Origin: Monodelphis domestica
Taxonomy: Eukaryota; Chordata; Mammalia; Didelphimorphia; Didelphidae
Assembly: GCF_027887165.1 (NCBI RefSeq)
Contig: NC_077235.1
Location: 7,237,378 to 7,301,377, forward strand
DNA: 64,000 nucleotides
Direction: 5' to 3'
Numbering within the stretch: position 1 is the stretch's first letter; each line of letters begins with the position of its first letter. The notes beneath the pieces are model-generated. The model had not been told where the DNA came from and ran no database searches. It was given only the letters and a program-made list of their open reading frames with translations. This document shows, in pieces, positions 1-12,496 of this stretch. Both the position numbers and the translations under genes were made by a program.

Positions 1-130
1 TGGGATGAACTGGGAGCCTTTCAAATGAGAGGAGGAAAGAAACGGGGGTGCCGGGGATCTCCTCCCTGATTTAACATTGCACTAGAAACCCTAGGCGGAG
101 CAATGAGAGAAGGAAAAAGAGAGTGAAGGT
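1..130 (+). repeat. Satellite unit M0, 3' remnant
   Basis: This is the tail of the unit preceding M1, starting inside the reverse-transcriptase part (tgggatgaactgggagcc). It shows that the array continues leftwards beyond the window. Confidence 0.95.
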
Positions 131-2610
131 ATGAAAACAGGCAACGAGGAGGCCAAGCTATGGGCCCTCGCAGATGATGTGATGCTGGACTTCCAAGTGA
201 ATCCTAGACCGTCAACCACAGAGCCCTGGAAAATAATCCACAACTTCAGCAGAGTTGCAGGATACCAAATCGACCCACATCAGTCATCAGCGTTTCTCTA
301 CCTCCAACACATCGCTGCAGCAAGATGGAGAAAGAGAAATCCCTTTGAAAATCAACCTCGCCCTTACAAACCACTTCGGAATCTACGCGCCCAGACAAAA
401 CCCAGGACCCTACGGGAACCCCACTACGAAAAACTCGCCACCCCATGAAAACTGGATAGCAACAACCGGGAAAACATCGATTGCTCCAGGGTAGGACCAG
501 CGAACAGGATACAAAGGACAATCCTCCCCGAGTGGCTTGACTTTTGGAGGCCCATACCCACCGCATCACCAAAAAACAAACACACAAACCAACCAACAAT
601 CCAAAAATGAACTGTTTTCCCGAATTAGGAAAAAAGAAACCCCAAACCCATGACAACCTTCAATGGGAAGAACAAAGAGATCAAGGCTCTCCAGGGAAAT
701 GGTGAAAACAAAAGCGGTCAAGGAAGCTGGCCTTGCAGTCCCACATCTCAAGCCCCAGCCTAAAGCAGTGGTCATCCAAACAATATGGAACGGCCCCAGA
801 GACAGAAAGGTGGATCCCGGGAAAACACTTGGGCTAAGTGACCTGGGAGGGACAGCTGACCAGAAGCCCAAAGAACCCAGCTTCCGGGGACCCAGCATTC
901 ACCATTGCATTGAAAAACACCAACAAAAACAACACACAGACTGCTGGGAAAATTGGACGGCAGATTAAGAGACATTAGGTTTGGATCTACCTCTCACACC
1001 CTCCACCAAGATAAACTCAGAATGGGGGAAGGACGTGAACATAAAGAAGCACACTCCAAGTAAATTCGGGGAACCCAGAAGAGGACCCATGTCCGAAGTT
1101 TGGGAAAGGAAAGATTTTAAAGCCAGGCAGGCCTGCTCCAGCCAGAACAAAGACATAATCACCGAATGCCAAATCAATAATTTTGATGACATCGGATTAA
1201 AAGGTTTGTGGTCAAGCAAAACCAAATGCTACCAGAATCGGAAGGGGAGCAGCAAATTGGGAAACAATCTTCCTAACCCAAACCCCTGATATGGGTCTGA
1301 TTACACCAATCTTTAAAGAGCTCCATCAATAGTGCCAAAAAAAAGAGTCAAGCCATCCTCCAATCGATAACTGGGCAAGGCGCCCGTTTAGACAACTTTT
1401 CCTTTCACGGAAGGGAAACTGTTCATAAGCCCATGAAAAGGTGTTCTCAATCTGTCATCATCAGGCAGATGCCAATCCAAACAACGCTGGGGTATCAGCG
1501 CACAGCCGGGCAGATTGGCTGAGGGGACAGCAACGGAAAGGTAACGAATGCTGCAGGGGACGGGGCAACGTGGGGACATTCATGCATTGCTGGTGGAGTG
1601 GTGGATGGCTCCAGCCATTGTGGAGGGCCACTGGGAATTATGCCCCAAGGGCCCCAAGAGACTATCTGTCCTTTCCTGGGGACATAGGCTTGCTGTCTGT
1701 TCCACCCAAAGGGATAATAAGGAAAGAGGCTCTGACAAGAATATTCCTAGCCGGGCTTCTCCTTGGTGGCCAAACAATTGGAGAACAAGGCCATGCCCTT
1801 CAATTGGGGAATGGCTTAACAAAAAGTGGTGTGTGGTGGTGATGGCCAGCCATGGTGCTCGAAGCAATAATAACCTGGAGGGATTCCAGGGGAACTGGAA
1901 GGACCTCCAGGAATTGGTGCAGAGCGAGAGGAGCAGAGCCAGGCAGAAGAGTGTACCCAGAGACCCAGAGATACATGCTTCAGGACCGTCGGACGCAGTG
2001 GACCTCTCCCACAGTGGCCATGCAGTGATCCCCAACAACTTGGAGGAATGCAAGGAGAAAGAAAACCATCTACATTGGCGAGGGAAATCTGCGGGAGTAG
2101 AAAGAGAAGTAAAGCAACCGCTTGATCCCAGGAGTGGAGGGGAATATGATTGCGGGGTAAGGCTTTAGACGAACATCCCGCTGCAGGCCTCGACACCATG
2201 GAAATGGGTTCTGCTCCAAGACACAGGTTGACGCCCAGTGGAATTGAGCGCCGGATACTAAGGGAAGGGTTTGGGTCGAAAGGGGGCAGGGCAGGGAAAG
2301 ACAAGGAATCTGGGAGCCAAGGGGGAAAAAAAACAAAAACAAAAAATGGTTCTAAATCCACCCAACGACAAAATGAGTGAAAAGAGAAAGAAAATATTAC
2401 AAAAAGCAGGATTACAAGGGCCTCTCCTCGAAATCATCCGCACGATATATCTAAAAGCATCAGCGAGCATCATCTGCAATTGGGATGAACTGGGAGCCTT
2501 TCAAATGAGAGGAGGAAAGAAACGGGGGTGCCGGGGATCTCCTCCCTGATTTAACATTGCACTAGAAACCCTAGGCGGAGCAATGAGAGAAGGAAAAAGA
2601 GAGTGAAGGT
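131..2610 (+). repeat. Satellite unit M1 (2480 bp, L allele)
   Basis: The long allele GTAAGGCTTTAGAC sits near 2157-2170. Private variants not seen in other units include GGATAGC near 456, GCGGTCAAGG near 714 and CGCCCGTTTA at 1381-1390. From 1388 onwards it matches M6 at an offset of 12366 bp; before that point it does not. Confidence 0.95.
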
Positions 2611-4440
2611 ATGAAAACAGGCAACGAGGAGGCCAAGCTATGGGCCCTCGCAGATGATGTGATGCTGGACTTCCAAGTGAATCCTAGACCGTCAACCACA
2701 GAGCCCTGGAAAATAATCCACAACTTCAGCAGAGTTGCAGGATACCAAATCGACCCACATCAGTCATCAGCGTTTCTCTACCTCCAACACATCGCTGCAG
2801 CAAGATGGAGAAAGAGAAATCCCTTTGAAAATCAACCTCGCCCTTACAAACCACTTCGGAATCTACGCGCCCAGACAAAACCCAGGACCCTATGGGAACC
2901 CCACGACGAAAAACTCGCCACCCCATGAAAACTGGATCGCAACAACCGGGAAAACATCGATTGCTCCAGGGTAGGACCAGCGAACAGGATACAAAGGACA
3001 ATCCTCCCCGAGTGGCTTGACTTTTGGAGGCCCATACCCACCGCATCACCAAAAAACAAACACACAAACCAACCAACAATCCAAAAATGAACTGTTTTCC
3101 CGAATTAGGAAAAAAGAAACCCCAAACCCATGACAACCTTCAATGGGAAGAACAAAGAGATCAAGGCTCTCCAGGGAGATGGTGAAAACAAAAGCGGCCA
3201 AGGAAGCTGGCCTTGCAGTCCCACATCTCAAGCTCCAGCCTAAAGCAGTGGTCATCCAAACAATATGGAACGGCGCCAGAGACAGAAAGGTGGATCCCGG
3301 GAAAACACTTGGGCTAAGTGACCTGGGAGGGACAGCTGACCATAAGCCCAAAGAACCCAGCTTCCGGGGACCCAGCATTCACCATTGCATTGAAAAACAC
3401 CAACAAAAACAACACAAAGACTCCTGGGAAAATTGGACGGCAGATTAAGAGACATTAGGTTTGGATCTACCTCTGAAACCCTCCACCAAGATAAACTCAG
3501 AATGGGGGAAGGACGTGAACATAAAGAAGCACACTCCAAGTAAATTCGGGGAACCCAGAAGAGGACCCATGTCAGAAGTTTGGGAAAGGAAAGATTTTAC
3601 AGCCAGGCAGGCCTGCTCCAGCCAGAACAAAGACCTAATCACCGAATGCCAAATCAATAATTTTGATGACATCAGATTAAAAGGTTTGTGGTCAAGCAAA
3701 ACCAAATGCTACCAGAATCGGAAGGGGAGCAGCAAATTGGGAAACAATCTTCCTAACCCAAACCCCTGATATGGGTCTGATTACACCAATCTTTAAAGAG
3801 CTCCATCAATAGTGCCAAAAAAAAGAGTCAAGCCATCCTCCAATCGATAACTGGGCAAGGCGCCCGATTAGACAACTTTTCCTTTCACGGAAGGGAAACT
3901 GTTCATAAGCCCATGAAAAGGTGTTCTCAATCTGTCATCATCAGGCAGATGCCAATCCAAACAACGCTGGGGTATCAGCGCACAGCCGGGCAGATTGGCT
4001 GAGGGGACAGCAACGGAAAGGTAACGAATGCTGCGGGGGACGGGGCAACGTGGGGACATTCATGCATTGCTGGTGGAGTGGTGGATGGCTCCAGCCATTG
4101 TGGAGGGCCACTGGGAATTATGCCCCAAGGGCCCCAAGAGACTATCTGTCCTTTCCTGGGGACATAGGCTTGCTGTCTGTTCCACCCAAAGGGATAATAA
4201 GGAAAGAGGCTCTGACAAGAATATTCCTAGCCAGGCTTCTCCTTGGTGGCCAAACAATTGGAGAACAAGGCCATGCCCTTCAATTGGGGAATGGCTTAAC
4301 AAAAAGTGGTGTGTGGTGGTGATGGCCAGCCATGGTGCTCGAAGCAATAATAACCGGGAGGGATTCCAGGGGAACTGGAAGGACCTCCAGGAATTGGTGC
4401 AGAGCGAGAGGAGCAGAGCCAGGCAGAAGAGTGTACCCAG
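2381..4440 (+). pseudogene. LINE-1 ORF2 relic (representative copy; one in every satellite unit)
   Basis: The source gene is L1 ORF2, the endonuclease/reverse transcriptase. This copy begins inside the reverse-transcriptase domain (2402-2549: KAGLQG, IIRTIYLK, KRGCRGSPP, where L1 has RQGCPLSP) and is stopped by TGA at 2547-2549. FNIALETL follows at 2550, then a second TGA at 2604 and a frameshift. A third piece from 2611 carries LADD at 2647-2658 in place of the catalytic FADD box. Later pieces match the thumb and C-terminal regions. The Cys/His region near 4029-4085 keeps the first Cys and HCWW, but the second Cys is Arg and the last is Gly. EWLNKKW and NWKDL follow near 4285-4395. The endonuclease domain and the first part of the reverse-transcriptase domain are absent. 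All units share these breaks, so no activity is expected. Confidence 0.93.
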
Positions 4441-5081
4441 AGACCCAGAGATACATGCTTCAGGACCGTCGGACGCAGTGGACCTCTCCCACAGTGGCCA
4501 TGCAGTGATCCCCAACAACTTGGAGGAATGCAAGGAGAAAGAAAACCATCTACATTGGGGAGGGAAATCTGCGGGAGTAGAAAGAGAAGTAAAGCAACTG
4601 CTTGATCCCAGGAGTGGAGGGGAATATGATTGGGGGGTAGACGAACATCCCGCTGCAGGCCTCGACACCATGGAAATGGGTTCTGCTCCAAGACACAGGT
4701 TGACGCCCAGTGGAATTGAACGCCGGCTACTACGGGAAGGGTTTGGGTCGAAAGGGGGCAGGGCAGGGAAAGACAAGGAATCTGGGAGCCAAGGGGAAAA
4801 AAAACAAAAACAAAAAATGGTTCTAAATCCACCCAACGACAAAATGAGTGAAAAGAGAAAGAAAATATTACAAAAAGCAGGATTACAAGGGCCTCTCCTC
4901 GAAATCATCCGCACGATATATCTAAAACCATCAGCGAGCATCATCTGCAATTGGGATGAACTGGGAGACTTTCAAATGAGAGGAGGAAAGAAACGGGGGT
5001 GCCGGGGATCTCCTTCCTGATTTAACATTGCACTAGAAACCCTAGGCGGAGCAATGAGAGAAGGAAAAAGAGAGTGAAGGT
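2611..5081 (+). repeat. Satellite unit M2 (2471 bp, Dc allele)
   Basis: It carries TATGGGAACCCCACGAC near 2891 and GGCGCCAGAG near 3273, shared with M7, and the last partial unit M22 shares the first of these. The Dc deletion is near 4638. One G fewer before the A-run near 4795 makes the total loss 9 bp relative to M1. Confidence 0.95.
4441..4850 (+). other. L1 3' UTR and A-rich junction (representative copy)
   Basis: Downstream of the ORF2 relic the text follows marsupial L1 3' UTR wording as I recall it (TGCAGTGATCC, GGGAGTAGAAA, CTTGATCCCA, GATATGATTGGGG-like, GACACAGG, CAGTGGAATTG). It ends in an A-rich stretch near 4797-4817 and then ACGACAAAATGAG at the joint with the next reverse-transcriptase segment. 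The 8-bp L/Dc/Dg indel lies here at about 4638. The L form looks ancestral because the L1 consensus has bases at the place deleted in Dc and Dg. Confidence 0.75.
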
Positions 5082-7553
5082 ATGAAAACAGGCAACGAGG
5101 AGGCCAAGCTATGGGCCCTCGCAGATGATGTGATGCTGGACTTCCAAGTGAATCCTAGACCGTCAACCACAGAGCCCTAGAAAATAATCCACAACTTCAG
5201 CAGAGTTGCAGGATACCAAATCGACCCACATCAGTCATCAGCGTTTCTCTACCTCCAACACATCGCTGCAGCAAGATGGAGAAAGAGAAATCCCATTGAA
5301 AATCAACCTCGCCCTTACAAACCACTTCGGAATCTACGCGCCCAGACAAAACCCAGGACCCTATGGGAACCCCACTACGAAAAACTCGCCACCCCATGAA
5401 AACTGAATCGCTACAACCAGGAAAACATCGATTGCTCCAGGGTAGGACCAGCGAACAGGATACAAAGGACAATCCTCCCCGAGTGGCTTGACTTTTGGAG
5501 GCCCATACCCACCGCATCACCAAAAAACAAACACACAAACCAACCAACAATCCAAAAATGAACTATTTTCCCGAATTAGGAAAAAAGAAACCCCAAACCC
5601 ATGACAACCTTCAATGGGAAGAACAAAGAGATCAAGGCTCTCCAGGGAAATGGTGAAAACAAAAGCGGCCAAGGAAGCTGGCCTTGCAGTCCCACATCTC
5701 AAGCTCCAGCCTAAAGCAGTGGTCATCCAAACAATATGGAACGGCCCCAGAGACAGAAAGGTGGATCCCGGGAAAACACTTGGGCTAAGTGACCTGGGAG
5801 GGACAGCTGACCATAAGCCCAAAGAACCCAGCTTCCGGGGACCCAGCATTCACCATTGCATTGAAAAACACCAACAAAAACAACACAAAGACTCCTGGGA
5901 AAATTGGACGGCAGATTAAGAGACATTAGGTTTGGATCTACCTCTGAAACCCTCCACCAAGATAAACTCAGAATGGGGGAAGGACGTGAACATAAAGAAG
6001 CACACTCCAAGTAAATTCGGGGAACCCAGAAGAGGACCCATGTCAGAAGTTTGGGAAAGGAAAGATTTTACAGCCAGGCAGGCCTGCTCCAGCCAGAACA
6101 AAGACATGATCACCGAATGCCAAATCAATAATTTTGATGACATCGGATTAAAAGGTTTGTGGTCAAGCAAAACCAAATGCTACCAGAATCGGAAGGGGAG
6201 CAGCAAATTGGGAAACAATCTTCCTAAACCAAACCCCTGATATGGGTCTGATTACACCAATCTTTAAAGAGCTCCATCAATAGTGCCAAAAAAAAGAGTC
6301 AAGCCATCCTCCAATCGATAACTGGGCAAGGCGCCCGATTAGACAACTTTTCCTTTCACGGAAGGGAAACTGTTCATAAGCCCATGAAAAGGTGTTCTCA
6401 ATCTGTCATCATCAGGCAGATGCCAATCCAAACAACGCTGGGGTATCAGCGCACAGCCGGGCAGATTGGCTGAGGGGACAGCAACGGAAAGGTAACGAAT
6501 GCTGTAGGGGACGGGGCAACGTGGGGACATTCATGCATTGCTGGTGGAGTGGTGGATGGCTCCAGCCATTGTGGAGGGCCACTGGGAATTATGCCCCAAG
6601 GGCCCCAAGAGACTATCTGTCCTTTCCTGGGGACATAGGCTTGCTGTCTGTTCCACCCAAAGGGATAATAAGGAAAGAGGCTCTGACAAGAATATTCCTA
6701 GCCGGGCTTCTCCTTGGTGGCCAAACAATTGGAGAACAAGGCCATGCCCTTCAATTGGGGAATGGCTTAACAAAAAGTGGTGTGTGGTGGTGATGGCCAG
6801 CCATGGTGCTCGAAGCAATAATAACCCGGAGGGATTCCAGGGGAACTGGAAGGACCTCCAGGAATTGGTGCAGAGCGAGAGGAGCAGAGCCAGGCAGAAG
6901 AGTGTACCCAGAGACCCAGAGATACATGCTTCAGGACCGTCGGACGCAGTGGACCTCTCCCACAGTGGCCATGCAGTGATCCCCAACAACTTGGAGGAAT
7001 GCAAGGAGAAAGAAAACCATCTACATTGGGGAGGGAAATCTGCGGGAGTAGAAAGAGAAGTAAAGCAACCGCTTGATCCCAGGAGTGGAGGGGAATATGA
7101 TTGGGGGGTAGAGGAACATCCCGCTGCAGGCCTCGACACCATGGAAATGGGTTCTGCTCCAAGACACAGGTTGACGCCCAGTGGAATTGAGCGCCGGCTA
7201 CTACGGGAAGGGTTTGGGTCGAAAGGGGGCAGGGCAGGGAAAGACAAGGAATCTGGGAGCCAAGGGGGAAAAAAAACAAAAACAAAAAATGGTTCTAAAT
7301 CCACCCAACGACAAAATGAGAGAAAAGAGAAAGAAAATATTACAAAAAGCAGGATTACAAGGGCCTCTCCTCGAAATCATCCGCATGATATATCTAAAAC
7401 CATCAGCGAGCATCATCTGCAATTGGGATGAACTGGGAGCCTTTCAAATGAGAGGAGGAAAGAAACGGGGGTGCCGGGGATCTCCTCCCTGATTTGACAT
7501 TGCACTAGAAACCCTAGGCGGAGCAATGAGAGAAGGAAAAAGAGAGTGAAGGT
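5082..7553 (+). repeat. Satellite unit M3 (2472 bp, Dg allele, extra TAG)
   Basis: It has a TAG at 5178-5180 where most left-domain units have TGG, and a TGA near 5404-5406 (AACTGAATC). The Dg allele is near 7109. It is nearly identical to M5, M8 and M10. Confidence 0.95.
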
Positions 7554-10024
7554 ATGAAAACAGGCAACGAGGAGGCCAAGCTATGGGCCCTCGCAGATGA
7601 TGTGATGCTGGACTTCCAAGTGAATCCTAGACCGTCAACCACAGAGCCCTGGAAAATAATCCACAACTTCAGCAGAGTTGCAGGATACCAAATCGACCCA
7701 CATCAGTCATCAGCGTTTCTCTACCTCCAACACATCGCTGCAGCAAGATGGAGAAAGAGAAATCCCATTGAAAATCAACCTCGCCCTTACAAACCACTTC
7801 GGAATCTACGCGCCCAGACAAAACCCAGGACCCTACGGGAACCCCACTACGAAAAACTCGCCACCCCATGAAAACTGGATCGCAACAACCGGGAAAACAT
7901 CGATTGCTCCAGGGTAGGACCAGCGAACAGGATACAAAGGACAATCCTCCCCGAGTGGCTTGACTTTTGGAGGCCCATACCCACCGCATCACCAAAAAAC
8001 AAAAACACAAACCAACCAACAATCCAAAAATGAACTGTTTTCCCGAATTAGGAAAAAAGAAACCCCAAACCCATGACAACCTTCAATGGGAAGAACAAAG
8101 AGATCAAGGCTCTCCAGGGAAATGGTGAAAACAAAAGCGGCCAAGGAAGCTGGCCTTGCAGTCCCACATCTCAAGCTCCAGCCTAAAGCAGTGGTCATCC
8201 AAACAATATGGAACGGCCCCAGAGACAGAAAGGTGGATCCCGGGAAAACACTTGGGCTAAGTGACCTGGGAGGGACAGCTGACCAGAAGCCCAAAGAACC
8301 CAGCTTCCGGGGACCCAGCATTCACCATTGCACTGAAAAACACCAACAAAAACAACACAAAGACTCCTGGGAAAATTGGACGGCAGATTAAGAGACATTA
8401 GGTTTGGATCTACCTCTGAAACCCTCCACCAAGATAAACTCAGAATGGGGGAAGGACGTGAACATAAAGAAGCACACTCCAAGGAAATTCGGGGAACCCA
8501 GAAGAGGACCCATGTCAGAAGTTTGGGAAAGGAAAGATTTTACAGCCAGGCAGGCCTGCTCCAGCCAGAACAAAGACATGATCACCGAATGCCAAATCAA
8601 TAATTTTGATGACATCGGATTAAAAGGTTTGTGGTCAAGCAAAACCAAATGCTACCAGAATCGGAAGGGGAGCAGCAAATTGGGAAACAATCTTCCTAAC
8701 CCAAACCCCTGATATGGGTCTGATTACACCAATCTTTAAAGAGCTCCATCAATAGTGCCAAAAAAAAGAGTCAAGCCATCCTCCAATCGATAACTGGGCA
8801 AGGCGCCCGATTAGACAACTTTTCCTTTCACGGAAGGGAAACTGTTCATAAGCCCATGAAAAGGTGTTCTCAATCTGTCATCATCAGGCAGATGCCAATC
8901 CAAACAACGCTGGGGTATCAGCGCACAGCCGGGCAGATTGGCTGAGGGGACAGCAACGGAAAGGTAACGAATGCTGCAGGGGACGGGGCAACGTGGGGAC
9001 ATTCATGCATTGCTGGTGGAGTGGTGGATGGCTCCAGCCATTGTGGAGGGCCACTGGGAATTATGCCCCAAGGGCCCCAAGAGACTATCTGTCCTTTCCT
9101 GGGGACATAGGCTTGCTGTCTGTTCCACCCAAAGGGATAATAAGGAAAGAGGCTCTGACAAGAATATTCCTAGCCAGGCTTCTCCTTGGTGGCCAAACAA
9201 TTGGAGAACAAGGCCATGCCCTTCAATTGGGGAATGGCTTAACAAAAAGTGGTGTGTGGTGGTGATGGCCAGCCATGGTGCTCGAAGCAATAATAACCGG
9301 GAGGGATTCCAGGGGAACTGGAAGGACCTCCAGGAATTGGTGCAGAGCGAGAGGAGCAGAGCCAGGCAGAAGAGTGTACCCAGAGACCCAGAGATACATG
9401 CTTCAGGACCGTCGGACGCAGTGGACCTCTCCCACAGTGGCCATGCAGTGATCCCCAACAACTTGGAGGAATGCAAGGAGAAAGAAAACCATCTACATTG
9501 GGGAGGGAAATCTGCGGGAGTAGAAAGAGAAGTAAAGCAACTGCTTGATCCCAGGAGTGGAGGGGAATATGATTGGGGGGTAGACGAACATCCCGCTGCA
9601 GGCCTCGACACCATGGAAATGGGTTCTGCTCCAAGACACAGGTTGACGCCCAGTGGAATTGAACGCCGGCTACTACGGGAAGGGTTTGGGTCGAAAGGGG
9701 GCAGGGCAGGGAAAGACAAGGAATCTGGGAGCCAAGGGGAAAAAAAACAAAAACAAAAAATGGTTCTAAATCCACCCAACGACAAAATGAGTGAAAAGAG
9801 AAAGAAAATATTACAAAAAGCAGGATTACAAGGGCCTCTCCTCGAAATCATCCGCACGATATATCTAAAACCATCAGCGAGCATCATCTGCAATTGGGAT
9901 GAACTGGGAGACTTTCAAATGAGAGGAGGAAAGAAACGGGGGTGCCGGGGATCTCCTTCCTGATTTAACATTGCACTAGAAACCCTAGGCGGAGCAATGA
10001 GAGAAGGAAAAAGAGAGTGAAGGT
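7554..10024 (+). repeat. Satellite unit M4 (2471 bp, Dc allele)
   Basis: Its first half (CCCATTGAAAAT, CAAAAACACAAACC, ACTCCAAGGAAATTC) is shared with M6, M9 and M11. Its second half matches M2 and carries the Dc allele near 9581. Confidence 0.95.
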
Positions 10025-12496
10025 ATGAAAACAGGCAACGAGGAGGCCAAGCTATGGGCCCTCGCAGATGATGTGATGCTGGACTTCCAAGTGAATCCTA
10101 GACCGTCAACCACAGAGCCCTAGAAAATAATCCACAACTTCAGCAGAGTTGCAGGATACCAAATCGACCCACATCAGTCATCAGCGTTTCTCTACCTCCA
10201 ACACATCGCTGCAGCAAGATGGAGAAAGAGAAATCCCATTGAAAATCAACCTCGCCCTTACAAACCACTTCGGAATCTACGCGCCCAGACAAAACCCAGG
10301 ACCCTATGGGAACCCCACTACGAAAAACTCGCCACCCCATGAAAACTGAATCGCTACAACCAGGAAAACATCGATTGCTCCAGGGTAGGACCAGCGAACA
10401 GGATACAAAGGACAATCCTCCCCGAGTGGCTTGACTTTTGGAGGCCCATACCCACCGCATCACCAAAAAACAAACACACAAACCAACCAACAATCCAAAA
10501 ATGAACTATTTTCCCGAATTAGGAAAAAAGAAACCCCAAACCCATGACAACCTTCAATGGGAAGAACAAAGAGATCAAGGCTCTCCAGGGAAATGGTGAA
10601 AACAAAAGCGGCCAAGGAAGCTGGCCTTGCAGTCCCACATCTCAAGCTCCAGCCTAAAGCAGTGGTCATCCAAACAATATGGAACGGCCCCAGAGACAGA
10701 AAGGTGGATCCCGGGAAAACACTTGGGCTAAGTGACCTGGGAGGGACAGCTGACCATAAGCCCAAAGAACCCAGCTTCCGGGGACCCAGCATTCACCATT
10801 GCATTGAAAAACACCAACAAAAACAACACAAAGACTCCTGGGAAAATTGGACGGCAGATTAAGAGACATTAGGTTTGGATCTACCTCTGAAACCCTCCAC
10901 CAAGATAAACTCAGAATGGGGGAAGGACGTGAACATAAAGAAGCACACTCCAAGTAAATTCGGGGAACCCAGAAGAGGACCCATGTCAGAAGTTTGGGAA
11001 AGGAAAGATTTTACAGCCAGGCAGGCCTGCTCCAGCCAGAACAAAGACATGATCACCGAATGCCAAATCAATAATTTTGATGACATCGGATTAAAAGGTT
11101 TGTGGTCAAGCAAAACCAAATGCTACCAGAATCGGAAGGGGAGCAGCAAATTGGGAAACAATCTTCCTAAACCAAACCCCTGATATGGGTCTGATTACAC
11201 CAATCTTTAAAGAGCTCCATCAATAGTGCCAAAAAAAAGAGTCAAGCCATCCTCCAATCGATAACTGGGCAAGGCGCCCGATTAGACAACTTTTCCTTTC
11301 ACGGAAGGGAAACTGTTCATAAGCCCATGAAAAGGTGTTCTCAATCTGTCATCATCAGGCAGATGCCAATCCAAACAACGCTGGGGTATCAGCGCACAGC
11401 CGGGCAGATTGGCTGAGGGGACAGCAACGGAAAGGTAACGAATGCTGTAGGGGACGGGGCAACGTGGGGACATTCATGCATTGCTGGTGGAGTGGTGGAT
11501 GGCTCCAGCCATTGTGGAGGGCCACTGGGAATTATGCCCCAAGGGCCCCAAGAGACTATCTGTCCTTTCCTGGGGACATAGGCTTGCTGTCTGTTCCACC
11601 CAAAGGGATAATAAGGAAAGAGGCTCTGACAAGAATATTCCTAGCTGGGCTTCTCCTTGGTGGCCAAACAATTGGAGAACAAGGCCATGCCCTTCAATTG
11701 GGGAATGGCTTAACAAAAAGTGGTGTGTGGTGGTGATGGCCAGCCATGGTGCTCGAAGCAATAATAACCCGGAGGGATTCCAGGGGAACTGGAAGGACCT
11801 CCAGGAATTGGTGCAGAGCGAGAGGAGCAGAGCCAGGCAGAAGAGTGTACCCAGAGACCCAGAGATACATGCTTCAGGACCGTCGGACGCAGTGGACCTC
11901 TCCCACAGTGGCCATGCAGTGATCCCCAACAACTTGGAGGAATGCAAGGAGAAAGAAAACCATCTACATTGGGGAGGGAAATCTGCGGGAGTAGAAAGAG
12001 AAGTAAAGCAACCGCTTGATCCCAGGAGTGGAGGGGAATATGATTGGGGGGTAGAGGAACATCCCGCTGCAGGCCTCGACACCATGGAAATGGGTTCTGC
12101 TCCAAGACACAGGTTGACGCCCAGTGGAATTGAGCGCCGGCTACTACGGGAAGGGTTTGGGTCGAAAGGGGGCAGGGCAGGGAAAGACAAGGAATCTGGG
12201 AGCCAAGGGGGAAAAAAAACAAAAACAAAAAATGGTTCTAAATCCACCCAACGACAAAATGAGAGAAAAGAGAAAGAAAATATTACAAAAAGCAGGATTA
12301 CAAGGGCCTCTCCTCGAAATCATCCGCATGATATATCTAAAACCATCAGCGAGCATCATCTGCAATTGGGATGAACTGGGAGCCTTTCAAATGAGAGGAG
12401 GAAAGAAACGGGGGTGCCGGGGATCTCCTCCCTGATTTGACATTGCACTAGAAACCCTAGGCGGAGCAATGAGAGAAGGAAAAAGAGAGTGAAGGT
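10025..12496 (+). repeat. Satellite unit M5 (2472 bp, Dg allele, extra TAG)
   Basis: It has a TAG at 10121-10123 as in M3. The only change I found against M3 and M10 is CTAGCTGGGC with T at 11646, where they read CTAGCCGGGC. Confidence 0.95.

Noticed and set aside
246..656. 136-codon minus-strand frame with hydrophobic stretches as a membrane protein
   Set aside because: It is antisense to the reverse-transcriptase relic and recurs in every unit, with breaks in some; no independent evidence.
2611..2928. Functional reverse transcriptase or a retron-like system
   Set aside because: The box is LADD, the N-terminal motifs are missing and the frame is broken in several places; the context is a eukaryotic LINE.
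4060..4950. 296-codon minus-strand frame as a gene
   Set aside because: It is the antisense shadow of the L1 relic, rich in Ser, Leu and Pro, with no recognisable family; stop-poor because of base composition.
4028..5020. 330-codon open frame as a protein-coding gene
   Set aside because: It runs across L1 ORF2 C-terminal text in a shifted frame, the 3' UTR and the joint into the next unit; it has no domain of its own and is open only in one indel class.
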